Shown: positions 1 to 9,179, counted from the first letter of the stretch. The stretch: 64,000 bases of DNA from an uncultured Bacteroidota bacterium (GCA_903905065.1 CAIVEW010000073.1:121451-185450), one strand, 5' to 3'. Made by a program: numbers and translations. The notes: generated by a model not told the origin, from the sequence alone.

Positions 1-200
1 TTGCTTATCAATTCATCTTATTGCTCCACCTATATTCAGTGAGGTGCGATTTGAGATAACTACTCCACAAGTATCGAAGTTCGATTAACTGAAGTCATTG
101 AAGTTCGTGCCATCCGCAATAGAATCCGCTTATCCATAAATCTGAAAATCCTCGCTTTTGAGTGGGCAAATATCCCTATTTTTACAAACGTACAGCGTTT

Positions 201-347
201 ATGAAACGGATCAAGAGGAGGTTTTTTATTTTTATTGTATTGCTTAGTGTGTCCGGCATGATAACTGAGGGGTGCAACAGCAGTAAAAAATGCGGTTGCG
301 GCCACGACTTGAACGGGGTTTACAAGCCCAGCAGACGGTACAGGTGA
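201..347 (+). CDS. small putative exported/lipoprotein-like peptide
   Basis: A 48-residue reading frame. The ATG at 201 is preferred over the in-frame GTG at 162 because it puts a basic N-terminus (MKRIKRR) directly before a hydrophobic stretch. That stretch ends in Thr-Glu-Gly-Cys (Cys25), which is only a poor lipobox. The mature part is short, with Cys-Gly-Cys and a basic tail. I recall similar tiny Cys-containing exported peptides in Bacteroidota, but I do not recognise a family or function. Expression is not supported by any clear promoter. Confidence 0.4.
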   Translation: MKRIKRRFFIFIVLLSVSGMITEGCNSSKKCGCGHDLNGVYKPSRRYR

Positions 348-385
348 TGGTACGATTATTGGTTAGGTTTTGATAAAATGGCCTT

Positions 386-625
386 ATGTGGCGGGAAAAT
401 AATCTTTGGTTGCATTACGTAAAAAACATCATAGCCGCTGATGTTACAGCGGCTGTGTTCCTTGCTTCCTATCTCCGCCATAGCCGTATGAGCAAGAATT
501 ATGCATCCTCCCTGGAGATCATAGACCTGCAGAAATACAAAGTCATCACACAGGAAAATAAAGTGCGTATAGCCCTGCGGGAGCGCACAAATATCCCCTT
601 CGTTTTTGTGGTGGGTAAGAACTAG
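386..625 (+). CDS. hypothetical protein, possibly a remnant
   Basis: A 79-codon frame whose second half (internal ATG at 488) uses codons typical of the surrounding genes (CTG, GAG, ATA, GTG rich), which suggests genuine coding DNA. No domain, signal peptide or membrane segment is recognisable. An 8-bp perfect hairpin (433-454) lies inside the N-terminal half, so translation may start at 488. It could be the tail of a decayed gene. The overlapping frame on the minus strand (356-805) has less convincing codon use. No function is proposed. Confidence 0.3.
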   Translation: MWRENNLWLHYVKNIIAADVTAAVFLASYLRHSRMSKNYASSLEIIDLQKYKVITQENKVRIALRERTNIPFVFVVGKN

Positions 626-826
626 GACGCTTCTTATCGCAAATTTGTTTTCATTATATTTTCTTCTGCAAACTTTTCTGAATAACTTTATAACCTTAGG
701 CTGGGGTGAAATTTTATGCAGGCAAAATAATATGTTGCTTTGCAGCAGGCTTTTTTTAATTTTAAGGCCAGTTAATGAGGTTTTGGTTTCCCCGGAAGCC
801 GGCATAAAAACTATTAAACAGAAAGT

Positions 827-1516
827 ATGAAACTATTGAACACAACCGGTAACGTGCAAGAAGTGGAAACGGAAAGAGGATTTGATCTGTCCCGCCGCCG
901 TTTTTTCCAGCTTGCAGGTGGTATTACCGGTGCCGGGCTCGTATTATCGGCTTGCAGAACTACTCCACCCAGCACTACTTACGTTGGCAGTGGGGATGCC
1001 GGGCTGCTGAATATGATGTATATAGTAGAGCAGGTGCAGGCGGGTTTTTACACGCAAGCAGCCATCACTCCTTATTATGGCATCACCACCAGTGAGTCAT
1101 CATGCTTTATAGACCTGCGCGACCAGGCTATTGCGCACAGCGAGTACCTGAAAGCGCTGCTGGGCACCAATGCCGCCAAGCCAATAGTATTGAATCTGTC
1201 ATTAGCCATATTCGCTGACCGTACCAGCACCCTTGCCAATGCCTATGGCATAGCTGATCTTGCGGTAGGTGGTTATAATGGTGCTGCCCGCCTGTTAAGC
1301 AGTACCGACTTTATACATGCATTCAGCAAGATCGTTACCGTACAAGCTCGCCGAAGCGCCTATATGCGCGATACGCTGAATTACAATTCTTTTGCCGATG
1401 CATCAGCCGTTGACAGCAATGGACTGGACCTGGCAACCGAGCCAGCCAGCGTGATGGCAGGAATAGAGCAGTACATCCAGACAAAATTCGACATAAGCAA
1501 ATTACCTTCTTTCTAA
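827..1516 (+). CDS. exported ferritin-like domain lipoprotein
   Basis: A 229-residue protein. Residues 22-27 (SRRRFF) followed by a Gly/Ala-rich hydrophobic segment form a twin-arginine type signal, and Leu-Ser-Ala-Cys (Cys43) is a good lipobox, so it is probably a Tat-exported lipoprotein. The rest is all-helical in character, with Glu/His-containing helices (for example YIVEQVQAGFY and AIAHSEYL) typical of ferritin-like four-helix proteins of the DUF4439/Ferritin_2 kind. The next gene, 10 bp downstream, is a second ferritin-like protein, so the two are probably co-transcribed and may work together at the cell surface. Metal binding is inferred from the family; substrate unknown. Confidence 0.75.
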   Translation: MKLLNTTGNVQEVETERGFDLSRRRFFQLAGGITGAGLVLSACRTTPPSTTYVGSGDAGLLNMMYIVEQVQAGFYTQAAITPYYGITTSESSCFIDLRDQAIAHSEYLKALLGTNAAKPIVLNLSLAIFADRTSTLANAYGIADLAVGGYNGAARLLSSTDFIHAFSKIVTVQARRSAYMRDTLNYNSFADASAVDSNGLDLATEPASVMAGIEQYIQTKFDISKLPSF

Positions 1517-1526
1517 TAATACGATC

Positions 1527-2429
1527 ATGAATTTTAAGAATATACTCAGAGAAATTGAGAAGTCTGATCCGGAAGTGTATGAGCGGCTCAGTGGCCGCAG
1601 GCAGGTATTGAAGAGCTTTGGCTCCAAGGTAGCTGTGGCTGCCCTTCCATTAGCAATTGGGTCATTGTTCAAGAAAGCCTATGGTAAAACCGCCGATGCC
1701 AACGGAGTGATCAACGCGTTGAACCTGGCCCTGGAAATGGAGTATTTTGAATACAACTTTTATCATACAGCTAATAGTTTGCCCGACTTGATCCCGCCCA
1801 GCAGCGCATATCCTTCAGGTAACGACAAAGCCGGTTTTATTACTATAGAGGCCCAGGAAAAGGCGCATATTCTGTTACTGAATACTGTTATCACAACCTT
1901 AGGTGGAGTACCCTTTACACCAAAGAATTACAGCGCTACCGCTGTTAATCCTTTGTACGTCCCTTCCGCTTATGATTTTACTGCCGGTGGTACATACTCC
2001 GCTGTATTCAACGACTACCCGACGTTCCTTATTATGGCCCAGGTGTTTGAAGACACCGGGATACATGCTTACCAGGGGCAGATACCCAGCCTATGGAGCA
2101 ATGCCAGCGTCCTCGGCCAGGCATTCCAAATACAAAGCACGGAAGGCCGTCATGCTGCACATGTGCGCCTCATACGCAGGCAGCCTCCTATAAGCGCACC
2201 GGAGAATCCCGCGCCGTGGATCAACAACAATATACCTCCTACCATCGCATTGCAAAGCTATTATTTGGGTGAGGATAACACCCAGCAGATAGGCGGTATA
2301 GACATCTCCGCGCTGAAGGATAGTTATAGTTCAACAGGTACAGTGCCACTGCTGTCTGCTACTGCCGCATTTGATGAAGGCATGGATAGCGCTACCATAT
2401 TGTCATTGATACAGCCTTTCCTATTATAA
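1527..2429 (+). CDS. exported ferritin-like domain protein (Ferritin_2 type)
   Basis: A 300-residue protein. An Arg-Arg pair at residues 24-25 (SGRRQVLKSFG) before a hydrophobic segment suggests Tat export. Helices carry the expected carboxylate/His pattern: ALEMEYFEYNFY, IEAQEKAHILLL, QVFEDTGIHAYQG and STEGRHAAHVR, which match the four helices of a di-iron ferritin-like fold. It follows the previous ferritin-like gene by 10 bp and is closed by a strong terminator, so the pair forms a two-gene operon. Homologues are common in Bacteroidota as tandem pairs, but the substrate is not known to me. Confidence 0.8.
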   Translation: MNFKNILREIEKSDPEVYERLSGRRQVLKSFGSKVAVAALPLAIGSLFKKAYGKTADANGVINALNLALEMEYFEYNFYHTANSLPDLIPPSSAYPSGNDKAGFITIEAQEKAHILLLNTVITTLGGVPFTPKNYSATAVNPLYVPSAYDFTAGGTYSAVFNDYPTFLIMAQVFEDTGIHAYQGQIPSLWSNASVLGQAFQIQSTEGRHAAHVRLIRRQPPISAPENPAPWINNNIPPTIALQSYYLGEDNTQQIGGIDISALKDSYSSTGTVPLLSATAAFDEGMDSATILSLIQPFLL

Positions 2430-2447
2430 TAAGCTGAACAAAATTTC

Positions 2448-2475
2448 AAAAGCCACACAGTCGTGTGGCTTTTTT
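2448..2475 (+). terminator. rho-independent terminator of the ferritin-like operon
   Basis: An 8-bp perfect stem (2451-2458 with 2463-2470), loop AGTC, flanked by an A-run on the left and a T-run on the right. It can therefore act in both directions between the convergent ferritin-like operon and the lipid kinase gene. Confidence 0.85.
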
Positions 2476-2496
2476 GTTTGTAGCTGCTCGTAAAGA

Positions 2497-3375
2497 TCAG
2501 GGTACGATAACCTTCTGTGCCCCTTTTTGGATCGTAAATTTAATTTCGTTCTCACAGGTATGTGCGTCTCCGTCCGTCTGCATCAGCTTCAGCAGCGGGT
2601 TGGAAACGGTTATCTCTTTACCCGTAAGATGTTTCACAAACGGACTCTTTTGTATGGTGCCGGTCATGGCGCGCACCACGAGCAGGCCGCCGAGTATTTT
2701 GGGGAATTTCCGGATGATGATAACATCAAGTATGCCATCGGTGTAACTGGCCATAGGGGCTATTTTGAAGTTATAACCAAACTGCTGGCCATTGGCCACA
2801 TTGATCATAAATGCTTTCGACTTGTGCTCCACGCCATCAACAACGATCCTGAAATCGCGCACTTTGTAAAGCCACATATATTTGGTTACCAGCCAACTGT
2901 AAACCATCAGGCCGCGTTTTTCGCTTTTTGCAAATTTTTTGGAGATCAGTGCGTCAAATGCTACACCGGCATTACTGATAAACGGGGCGCCATTAGCAAA
3001 CGCCACATCCATTTCACAAACATTCCCTCTATTGATCACTTTTATTGCTTCCGATACGTCAAGCGGTATGCGCATGGTGCGGGCCATGCCGTTGCCGGAG
3101 CCCTTGGGTATTATGGCCAGCAAAGTATTTGTACCCATCAGCCCTTGCACAATGTCATTTACAGACCCGTCTCCGCCAACAGCGACTACTGCATAAGCGC
3201 CTTTTTCAGCCGCCTCTCTTGCCAACGCTATACCATGTTTGGCATATTCAGTATTACATATTTCATGTGTATGCCTTTTCTCATCAAGGTGGGCTAAAAT
3301 AGCCGCATTAATTTCCTTTTGGCGCTCCACTCCTGATTTAGGGTTGATGATAAACACCACATGTTTTTTACTCAT
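2497..3375 (-). CDS. diacylglycerol/lipid kinase family protein (YegS/BmrU type)
   Basis: A 292-residue soluble enzyme predicted to phosphorylate a lipid alcohol with ATP. The DAGK catalytic N-terminal domain is visible: NPKSG at residues 11-15, the nucleotide-binding GGDGS at 67-71 and PKGSGNGMAR from about residue 91. The length is normal for the YegS/BmrU family. The start overlaps the stop of nadC as ATGA, so the two are translationally coupled. The exact lipid substrate cannot be read from sequence. Confidence 0.9.
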   Translation of the reverse strand: MSKKHVVFIINPKSGVERQKEINAAILAHLDEKRHTHEICNTEYAKHGIALAREAAEKGAYAVVAVGGDGSVNDIVQGLMGTNTLLAIIPKGSGNGMARTMRIPLDVSEAIKVINRGNVCEMDVAFANGAPFISNAGVAFDALISKKFAKSEKRGLMVYSWLVTKYMWLYKVRDFRIVVDGVEHKSKAFMINVANGQQFGYNFKIAPMASYTDGILDVIIIRKFPKILGGLLVVRAMTGTIQKSPFVKHLTGKEITVSNPLLKLMQTDGDAHTCENEIKFTIQKGAQKVIVP

Positions 3376-4211
3376 AGTATCTGCGCTTTTAGGCTTAAGT
3401 CCATGCTTACTGCGTGGTGGATTATGGCCCCAACCGATATAAAATCAACTCCGGTGCGGGCATAGGCTACGATGTTATCCAGCGTTATACCTCCGGATGC
3501 TTCTGTCTCGTACTTACCGCCGATAAGAGTTACTGCTTCTTCAATCTGGTCGGGCGTATAGTTGTCCAGCATTATCCGGTCTATTTTACCCACAGCCAAA
3601 ACCTGTTTCACATCATCTATATTTCGTGTCTCCACTTCTATCTTAAGATTGAGCGCGTTCTTTTTCAGATAGTCACAGGTATTTTCGATTGCCTGCCTTA
3701 TTCCGCCGCAAAAATCTATGTGGTTATCCTTCAGCATCACCATATCGTATAGTCCCATGCGGTGATTTAGACCACCGCCAATACGCACGGCTTCTTTCTC
3801 ATATGCCCTGAACAAGGGCGTCGTCTTGCGTGTGTCTAGAATTTTGGTTGGGTATCCCTTTATAGCATCCACATACTTGCCGGTGAGTGTGGCGATACCG
3901 CTCATGCGCTGCATACAATTGAGCACCAGCCGCTCAGCTTTAAGAATAGTGTGAACACTGGCAGATACTTCAAAAGCTGCTTCACCGTTGCTGACCCTAT
4001 CTCCATCCTTTTTAAAAAAAGTGAACGTTGCGCCTGCTTCCAGGAAACGGAATATCTCGGCAGCAAGGTCTATACCAGCGATTATACCATTCTCTTTAAT
4101 TTTCAATACGGCTTTACCCTTTGCGTCGGCCGGTATGCTGGCCAGTGTAGAGTAGTCGCCATTTTCCACATCTTCCTGTAAAGCGGCCTCAATAAATTCG
4201 CGTGTGTTCAA
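3372..4211 (-). CDS. nadC: nicotinate-nucleotide pyrophosphorylase (carboxylating)
   Basis: Quinolinate phosphoribosyltransferase, which makes nicotinate mononucleotide from quinolinate and PRPP in de novo NAD synthesis. The 279 residues match the family length. Characteristic segments are present: LDTRKTTP, then EKEAVRIGGGLNHRMGLYD with MLKDNHI, then EVETRN and the C-terminal EASGGI and GVDFISVGAI that close the TIM barrel. The 3' end overlaps the lipid kinase start by 4 bp. Upstream on the minus strand, TAATTTTG near 4236-4243 resembles a Bacteroidota -7 element. Confidence 0.95.
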   Translation of the reverse strand: MNTREFIEAALQEDVENGDYSTLASIPADAKGKAVLKIKENGIIAGIDLAAEIFRFLEAGATFTFFKKDGDRVSNGEAAFEVSASVHTILKAERLVLNCMQRMSGIATLTGKYVDAIKGYPTKILDTRKTTPLFRAYEKEAVRIGGGLNHRMGLYDMVMLKDNHIDFCGGIRQAIENTCDYLKKNALNLKIEVETRNIDDVKQVLAVGKIDRIMLDNYTPDQIEEAVTLIGGKYETEASGGITLDNIVAYARTGVDFISVGAIIHHAVSMDLSLKAQIL

Positions 4212-4263
4212 TATATAGTTATTAAATGGTTTGCAAAATTACAAAATGGTCATTATGTCTATG

Positions 4264-5496
4264 TTAAATGTTAAGCCCTGTATTCCATAACAAGCTACCA
4301 TCCCCATAGCTCAAGAACCGGAAGTTGTGCTCCATTGCGTATTCATAAACCCGCCGCCAGTCATCTCCAATAAAAGCGGATACTAATAGCAACAGTGTCG
4401 ACTTCGGCTGGTGAAAATTTGTGACCAGCCCTTTTACAACCCTGAATGTATATCCCGGCGCTATTAATATTTGTGTACGGGTGATCAGCTTAGCAAGCCA
4501 GTTAGTATCGAGGTATGTCAGCACAGCCTGCAGCGCATCCGCCGCAGTGCATGTAGTTGGTTGTTCATAGGGGTCCCATTGGCTGACTGCTATTCCATGA
4601 AGATCTATAGTTTCTCCCCTTACCAATTTGCTACCTATCCAATAAAGGCTTTCCAACGTGCGAAGCGATGTAGTGCCGACCGCTACAACTCCATCGTTCA
4701 GATGCGCCTTTAACTTTAATATAAAATCTACGTCTACCTCTATCCATTCCGCATGCATCTCATGTTCTGCCATCGTTGCGCTCTTTACTGGCTTGAAAGT
4801 GCCTGCACCTACATGAAGTGTAACAAAAGCCGTGTCGATATCCCTTTGGGTCAGTTTTTGTAATACTTCATTTGTAAAATGAAGTCCGGCAGTGGGCGCG
4901 GCTACACTGCCCTCTTCCTTCGCAAATAAAGTCTGGTAGCGTTCTTCATCGCTTACATCCGCACTGCGGTGCAGGTAAGGTGGTAAGGGAACTTTACCTA
5001 CGTAATGTAATACCTCAGCAAAGGTCAATGACTTATCGTCCCATTCCAGTTCGAGCACAAATGAAGTAGCGGTTCTACTGACGATCTTCGCAGACAAAAT
5101 AAGATCCGGTGCATGGTGGCTTAGTTGCAATACCGTACCGTGTTTCCATTTCCCCGCACCGCCTACCAGGCATTCCCACTGCACCTTTCCCTTCTGCAGC
5201 ATCGCGGTTTGTATGTCCGCATAGATGTCGGCAGGTGCCAGGCAAAACACCTCTATCACTCCGCCGGATGGTTTTGTGAACAACAATCTTGCGTTTACTA
5301 CTTTGGTCTGGTTAAAGACCATGAAGGTTCCCGCCGGAATCCGAGCCGCTATGTTGCTGTAAGTATCTTCAGTTATAGCCCCGTCGTTATACACCAGTAG
5401 TTTAGACGCATCCCTTTCCGCAAGCGGGTACTTCGCTATCCGTTCATCGGGCAGTTCGTATGTGTAGTCCGATATGTGGAGGTCCCTTGGATGCAT
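4264..5496 (-). CDS. queA: tRNA preQ1(34) S-adenosylmethionine ribosyltransferase-isomerase
   Basis: Transfers and isomerises ribose from S-adenosylmethionine onto preQ1 in tRNA to give epoxyqueuosine. Family hallmarks are the N-terminal YELPDERIAKYPLAERDASKLL, MVFNQTKVVNARL, the central PTAGLHFT and VTLHVGAGTFKPV, and the C-terminal TNFHQPKSTLLLLVSAF. I chose the ATG at 5496 (MHPRDLHISDY) over the one at 5514, because the extra residues derive from an A/T-rich simple sequence. At 410 residues it is longer than the E. coli enzyme, as in other Bacteroidota that I recall. Other queuosine genes are not nearby. Confidence 0.95.
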   Translation of the reverse strand: MHPRDLHISDYTYELPDERIAKYPLAERDASKLLVYNDGAITEDTYSNIAARIPAGTFMVFNQTKVVNARLLFTKPSGGVIEVFCLAPADIYADIQTAMLQKGKVQWECLVGGAGKWKHGTVLQLSHHAPDLILSAKIVSRTATSFVLELEWDDKSLTFAEVLHYVGKVPLPPYLHRSADVSDEERYQTLFAKEEGSVAAPTAGLHFTNEVLQKLTQRDIDTAFVTLHVGAGTFKPVKSATMAEHEMHAEWIEVDVDFILKLKAHLNDGVVAVGTTSLRTLESLYWIGSKLVRGETIDLHGIAVSQWDPYEQPTTCTAADALQAVLTYLDTNWLAKLITRTQILIAPGYTFRVVKGLVTNFHQPKSTLLLLVSAFIGDDWRRVYEYAMEHNFRFLSYGDGSLLWNTGLNI

Positions 5497-5567
5497 TTCA
5501 AAGTCAAAATTCAAAAATAAAAATTCAAAACGCCCAACGTACCTAACGATTTCGAAGGCAATTTTTA

Positions 5568-6959
5568 CTACCTGATCTCCGGTATAGTGATCCCGGTTAT
5601 CTTCCGGTAAATATCTATTGCATAAAGGTCGGTCATGCCGGATATATAGTCTACCAGGGATTGTATGTTCCGGTACACATCTTTCTCATTTTTGGAAAGG
5701 GGAAACTGTGACGACACTAGTTTGATCAGCTTCGCTGATTTTGGCAAACCGGGATGCAGCACAGCGTGAACAAACTCCTTCAGCAAGCCACCGATGACAT
5801 TATAACCCGCAATCTCTATTTCCACCACAGCCTTATAGTTATATACATGCTTCACCGAGAATTCGTTGATGCGGTCAATAAGTGCGTGATCGTGTGCCGG
5901 CAGGCATTTCAGCAGGTCTTTTTCCAGGGTTCCGGCCAGCAGCTCTTCCTCGTGTGCCATAAATATATCCGACATCTTCTCTATCATTAACCCTATCCAC
6001 CGTGCACGTATGTACTGCACCTTCTGGTTATCGTCATTTATATTCGCGAGCTTCTTTTCGAGGTATGCGCGGGTATTGTACCCCGCCTTTTCATTTTCAA
6101 AGAAAGGCAGGAACATGTCCTTGAAGGTTTCGAGGCTGATGATGTGCAGCCTGTGTGCATCTTCAAGGTCTATGACGCGATAGCAAATATCGTCTGCCGC
6201 TTCGGTGAGGTAAACAAAAGGATGCCGGGCATACACATTAGTGTGTCCCTCTTTCACCGGTATCTGTAACAGGCCAGCTATCTGCTGATAGGTCTCCAGC
6301 TCGGAATCAAAAAAACCGGATTTTTTAGTAGCAATGAGGCCCTTCTTTTTATTAAATCCTTCGGACGATGAGCAGGGATATTTCACCAGGGAGGCCAGCG
6401 TAGTATAAGTAAGTTTGTAACCACCGGGCTCCGGTTCGTTGAAGCTGTTGGTAAGGACCCGCAACGCATTTGAGTTTCCCTCAAAATATTCGAAATCCTT
6501 AAGCTGGTTAGTGCTCATCGAATCATGAATGATCTTGCGGGCGTCACCGTCAAGACTATTGAAAAAAGCCCTTATCGCATCCTCCCCCGAATGGCCAAAC
6601 GGCGGATTGCCAATATCGTGTGCCAGGCATGCAGAAGCAATAACGGAGGCAAGTTCATAGCGATAAAACTCACGAAAGCTTTCTCCTTCCGTATGATACT
6701 TCTCTGCGATCCGCGCACCTGCAGCCATACCGAGCGAGCGTCCTACCGATGCTACCTCCAGGCTATGTGTAAGCCGGTTGTGCACAAATATTGCTCCCGG
6801 CAGCGGGAATACCTGTGTTTTGTTCTGCAGCCTGCGAAATGCCGATGAAAATATGATGCGATCATAGTCCCGCAGAAACGAATTACGCACAAAGTCGGTA
6901 GTGGTTTTTTCAGACCGGTCGCCAGTGCGCTGTGTAGTATAGAGCGATGCCCAATTCAT
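5568..6959 (-). CDS. dgt: deoxyguanosinetriphosphate triphosphohydrolase
   Basis: HD-superfamily dNTPase that splits dGTP to deoxyguanosine and triphosphate. Metal ligands of the HD site are visible: His65 in RLTHSLEVA and His114-Asp115 in LAHDIGNPPFGH. The N-terminal FSSAFRRLQNKTQVFP is diagnostic for Dgt, and TEAADDICYRVIDLED supplies the later Asp. The 463-residue length fits the longer Dgt subgroup. It is followed by queA on the same strand after about 70 bp, so they may share a transcript. Confidence 0.92.
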   Translation of the reverse strand: MNWASLYTTQRTGDRSEKTTTDFVRNSFLRDYDRIIFSSAFRRLQNKTQVFPLPGAIFVHNRLTHSLEVASVGRSLGMAAGARIAEKYHTEGESFREFYRYELASVIASACLAHDIGNPPFGHSGEDAIRAFFNSLDGDARKIIHDSMSTNQLKDFEYFEGNSNALRVLTNSFNEPEPGGYKLTYTTLASLVKYPCSSSEGFNKKKGLIATKKSGFFDSELETYQQIAGLLQIPVKEGHTNVYARHPFVYLTEAADDICYRVIDLEDAHRLHIISLETFKDMFLPFFENEKAGYNTRAYLEKKLANINDDNQKVQYIRARWIGLMIEKMSDIFMAHEEELLAGTLEKDLLKCLPAHDHALIDRINEFSVKHVYNYKAVVEIEIAGYNVIGGLLKEFVHAVLHPGLPKSAKLIKLVSSQFPLSKNEKDVYRNIQSLVDYISGMTDLYAIDIYRKITGITIPEIR

Positions 6960-7073
6960 GGTGTAAATATAAACCCCAAAACTGCACTTGCACGGCTTTA
7001 CTTATGGATATATTTTCACTCGGTTATCGCACAAAGGGATATTTTGTAAATTGTAAGATCAATATGTTTCATA

Positions 7074-7718
7074 ATGAATAGACGAATTACTAAGTGCGCA
7101 ATAGAGGAAATTGAAAATAAACGCTGGGGAATTACAGAGCAATTTTTAGAGATCCACGAGCTCATTTATGAACATGGCAAACCCAAGATAGAGCGGATTG
7201 ACTCAGAAAAAGAAGACGGCACCGCCGTGATCTATTTTCCGGTTAAAAACGAAAAATTCTATTTCGCCGTGTATTTAAAAACAGCACCTGAAGTTGAAGT
7301 AGTAGGGGTGGATGTGGCAAGTAATACTTGCGTGTATTTTAAAGCATATTCTGAAGTTTTCGATTTCGACCAATTATCGTCAATGACGTTGCTTAAGCCC
7401 TCAGGCGGACATACAAAAGGCAGTAAAAGGAACCGGACAGTTAATAAAGACAGTGTTGTCAGATTTGAGCCGAACCCTGAACCAGATGAGTTTGAGGATA
7501 AGCTAAGAAAATTGCTTGACTTCCTCGAACAAGATAGTGATGGGGTCAAAAAGCTGGCAGATGACGCAAATGGCTTTATCCAGGCTGCGATAATTTGCCA
7601 CAACGGTAATTCGATGCTGGGCGGCCCACATATTAATAAGGAAAGTATTCACCGTATGAACGCATTAAATCTTGCCATTGATTTCGATATCTATGCCGAG
7701 GGCAACCACTGGAAGTAA
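7074..7718 (+). CDS. DUF4279-like hypothetical protein
   Basis: A 214-residue soluble protein without signal peptide. The C-terminal ~80 residues (KLRKLLDFLEQ, AAIICHNGNSMLGG, HINKESIHRMNAL, LAIDFDIYAEG) resemble the end of DUF4279 proteins, in which a helix is followed by a strand, a Gly/Asn loop and IDxDIY. The N-terminal half is not recognised. Such proteins are often scattered singly or near polymorphic toxin loci, but no toxin is adjacent here. The function is unknown, and the family call is from memory of its pattern only. Confidence 0.55.
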   Translation: MNRRITKCAIEEIENKRWGITEQFLEIHELIYEHGKPKIERIDSEKEDGTAVIYFPVKNEKFYFAVYLKTAPEVEVVGVDVASNTCVYFKAYSEVFDFDQLSSMTLLKPSGGHTKGSKRNRTVNKDSVVRFEPNPEPDEFEDKLRKLLDFLEQDSDGVKKLADDANGFIQAAIICHNGNSMLGGPHINKESIHRMNALNLAIDFDIYAEGNHWK

Positions 7719-7776
7719 AGAACTGAAGAAAATACTTATTGGCATGAAGTTTAAGTTTTCTTTTTAAACTTCACTT

Positions 7777-8211
7777 ATGAAATACGAGTATAGTGCACAG
7801 GTATCCGAGACTATTAATGCCCCGCTATGGGAAGTGTGGGAGGCTCTTGTGACGCCGGAAATCATTAAAAAATACTTCTTCGGCACGGATGCGAAGTCTG
7901 ACTGGAAAGTGGGCAGCCCGCTTACATTTACCGGCGAGTGGGATGGCAAGACTTATGAAGACAAAGCAAGAATACTTGAAAATGATCCTGGCCGTAGACT
8001 AAAATACAGCTACTGGAGCTCCATGTCCGGTATAGAAGACCTGCCTGAAAATTATGTAGATGTGACTTATGAACTCAACGAAAAAGGCGACCACACCCTC
8101 ATCACCATCAGCCAGGACAATATCCAATCTGAGAAAGCAAAAGCCCATTCTGCTGAGAATTGGGGGAAAGTACTCAAAAGCCTGAAAGACCTGCTGGAAC
8201 AAGAAAAGTAA
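7777..8211 (+). CDS. SRPBCC (AHSA1/START-like) domain protein
   Basis: A 144-residue single-domain protein of the AHSA1 type helix-grip fold. The N-terminal strand with INAPLWEVWEALVTPEIIKKYFFG, the Trp/Gly-rich SDWKVGSPLTFTGEWDGKTYED (given here as two segments, residues 12-31 and about 42-60) and the C-terminal amphipathic helix ENWGKVLKSLKDLLEQ are characteristic. These proteins bind hydrophobic ligands, but specific roles vary. It stands alone between the DUF4279-like gene and a terminator. Confidence 0.85.
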   Translation: MKYEYSAQVSETINAPLWEVWEALVTPEIIKKYFFGTDAKSDWKVGSPLTFTGEWDGKTYEDKARILENDPGRRLKYSYWSSMSGIEDLPENYVDVTYELNEKGDHTLITISQDNIQSEKAKAHSAENWGKVLKSLKDLLEQEK

Positions 8212-8233
8212 TGCTGTTGCAGTCTTTTGATTT

Positions 8234-8260
8234 GCCCTGATATTTCATCGGGGCTTTTTT
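8234..8260 (+). terminator. rho-independent terminator after the SRPBCC gene
   Basis: Stem 8234-8241 with 8247-8254 (GCCCTGAT/ATCGGGGC, one G-T wobble), loop ATTTC-like, followed by six T. It is positioned 22 bp after the SRPBCC stop codon. Confidence 0.8.
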
Positions 8261-8293
8261 GCTTTTAAGGGATCATGATCGCCCAAAATATAC

Positions 8294-8324
8294 AAGGGCC
8301 AGCACTTTTTTTGTGCTGGCCCTT
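8294..8324 (-). terminator. 12-bp perfect hairpin, probable terminator of the minus-strand operon
   Basis: AAGGGCCAGCAC (8294-8305) pairs perfectly with 8313-8324 across a 7-nt loop. On the minus strand it lies 100 bp after the exported-protein gene and is followed by a short T-rich tract, so it most likely ends that transcript. It also faces the SRPBCC terminator, giving a convergent terminator pair. Confidence 0.6.
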
Positions 8325-8424
8325 GAGGAAGGAATATTTCGAAGATGTATCAGGAGGGAAAAATTACTTTGCTGCCTATGTACTTAAAATCATCGTGCCA
8401 GCAACTGAATCCCTTGATTATCAA

Positions 8425-9087
8425 TTACTCTTTGTCTTCCTGCTTACATTGTGCCATGAACATTTCGTTGTGATTTTTCCCCCAGTGTGGCTTTGTTATA
8501 TCATGGCCGGCAGGAGTGGCCGCCTCTTTTTCAAACAATGCCTCTGCTTTCTCGAAGTAGGGTAAAGCAACTTTTTTTCCACCACCATAAGCCTTAGGCG
8601 TAAATAACTTGCTGGTACCCTGCAGATAATACATCCTTGGGTTATCCGGGTTCAGTTCTTTCGCGCTTTCCAGGTTTTGGGTGAACAACTGGCCATATTT
8701 CTGCCAGCGGTTCATTGGGTCCACCGCCATACGGGAATTGGCTATCATCGCTGCGAGCACGTAAGTTTCGTCGTTTTCCTTTTTCAAAATGCTTACTGCA
8801 TCTTCCCTTTCTTTGTCGGCATCATCGAGGTAGGCGTCGCGCTTGTTGGCATCTTTTTCCATATATGCCAAAACGGTTTTGGCAAAAGCTACATAGTAGT
8901 GCGTTACCCATTCGCCATCCCATTTTTTTGCTATCAGCGCCAGCTTATTGGCTTGCTCCACTTTTGCATCCAACGCCTGCGACGTATCAAATATTGTGAA
9001 CGTCTTCTCCAGGGGAGCCTTAAAATCCTGCGCCTGTGCGCTTAAAGCGGTGAGGGCCATTGCGCCCATTAAAATCATCTTTTTCAT
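8425..9087 (-). CDS. exported TPR-like protein of unknown role
   Basis: A 220-residue protein with a clear signal peptide (MKKMILMGAMALTALSAQAQ) and a mature region of repeated helical hairpins resembling tetratricopeptide repeats, e.g. ILKKENDETYVLAAMIANSR and NPDNPRMYYLQGTSKLF. It sits directly downstream of a TonB-dependent receptor on the same strand (93 bp gap), a partnership that suggests a periplasmic accessory role. I do not recognise a named family. Confidence 0.75.
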   Translation of the reverse strand: MKKMILMGAMALTALSAQAQDFKAPLEKTFTIFDTSQALDAKVEQANKLALIAKKWDGEWVTHYYVAFAKTVLAYMEKDANKRDAYLDDADKEREDAVSILKKENDETYVLAAMIANSRMAVDPMNRWQKYGQLFTQNLESAKELNPDNPRMYYLQGTSKLFTPKAYGGGKKVALPYFEKAEALFEKEAATPAGHDITKPHWGKNHNEMFMAQCKQEDKE

Positions 9088-9179
9088 TGTTTATGTTTTA
9101 CGTGTTTATTTATTTCTATTGTTCTTTGTCATAACTCATTCGACCTCACACTCTCCTTCGGAGATGGCCGGGGAGAGGC

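Noticed and set aside
2..88. C-terminal end of a gene entering from the left edge
   Set aside because: A 28-codon open frame to a TAA at 86-88 exists, but there is nothing recognisable in it and other frames are similar; not supportable.
356..805. 149-codon frame on the minus strand
   Set aside because: Codon use and composition are poor compared with the plus-strand frame at 386-625, and no family is recognised.
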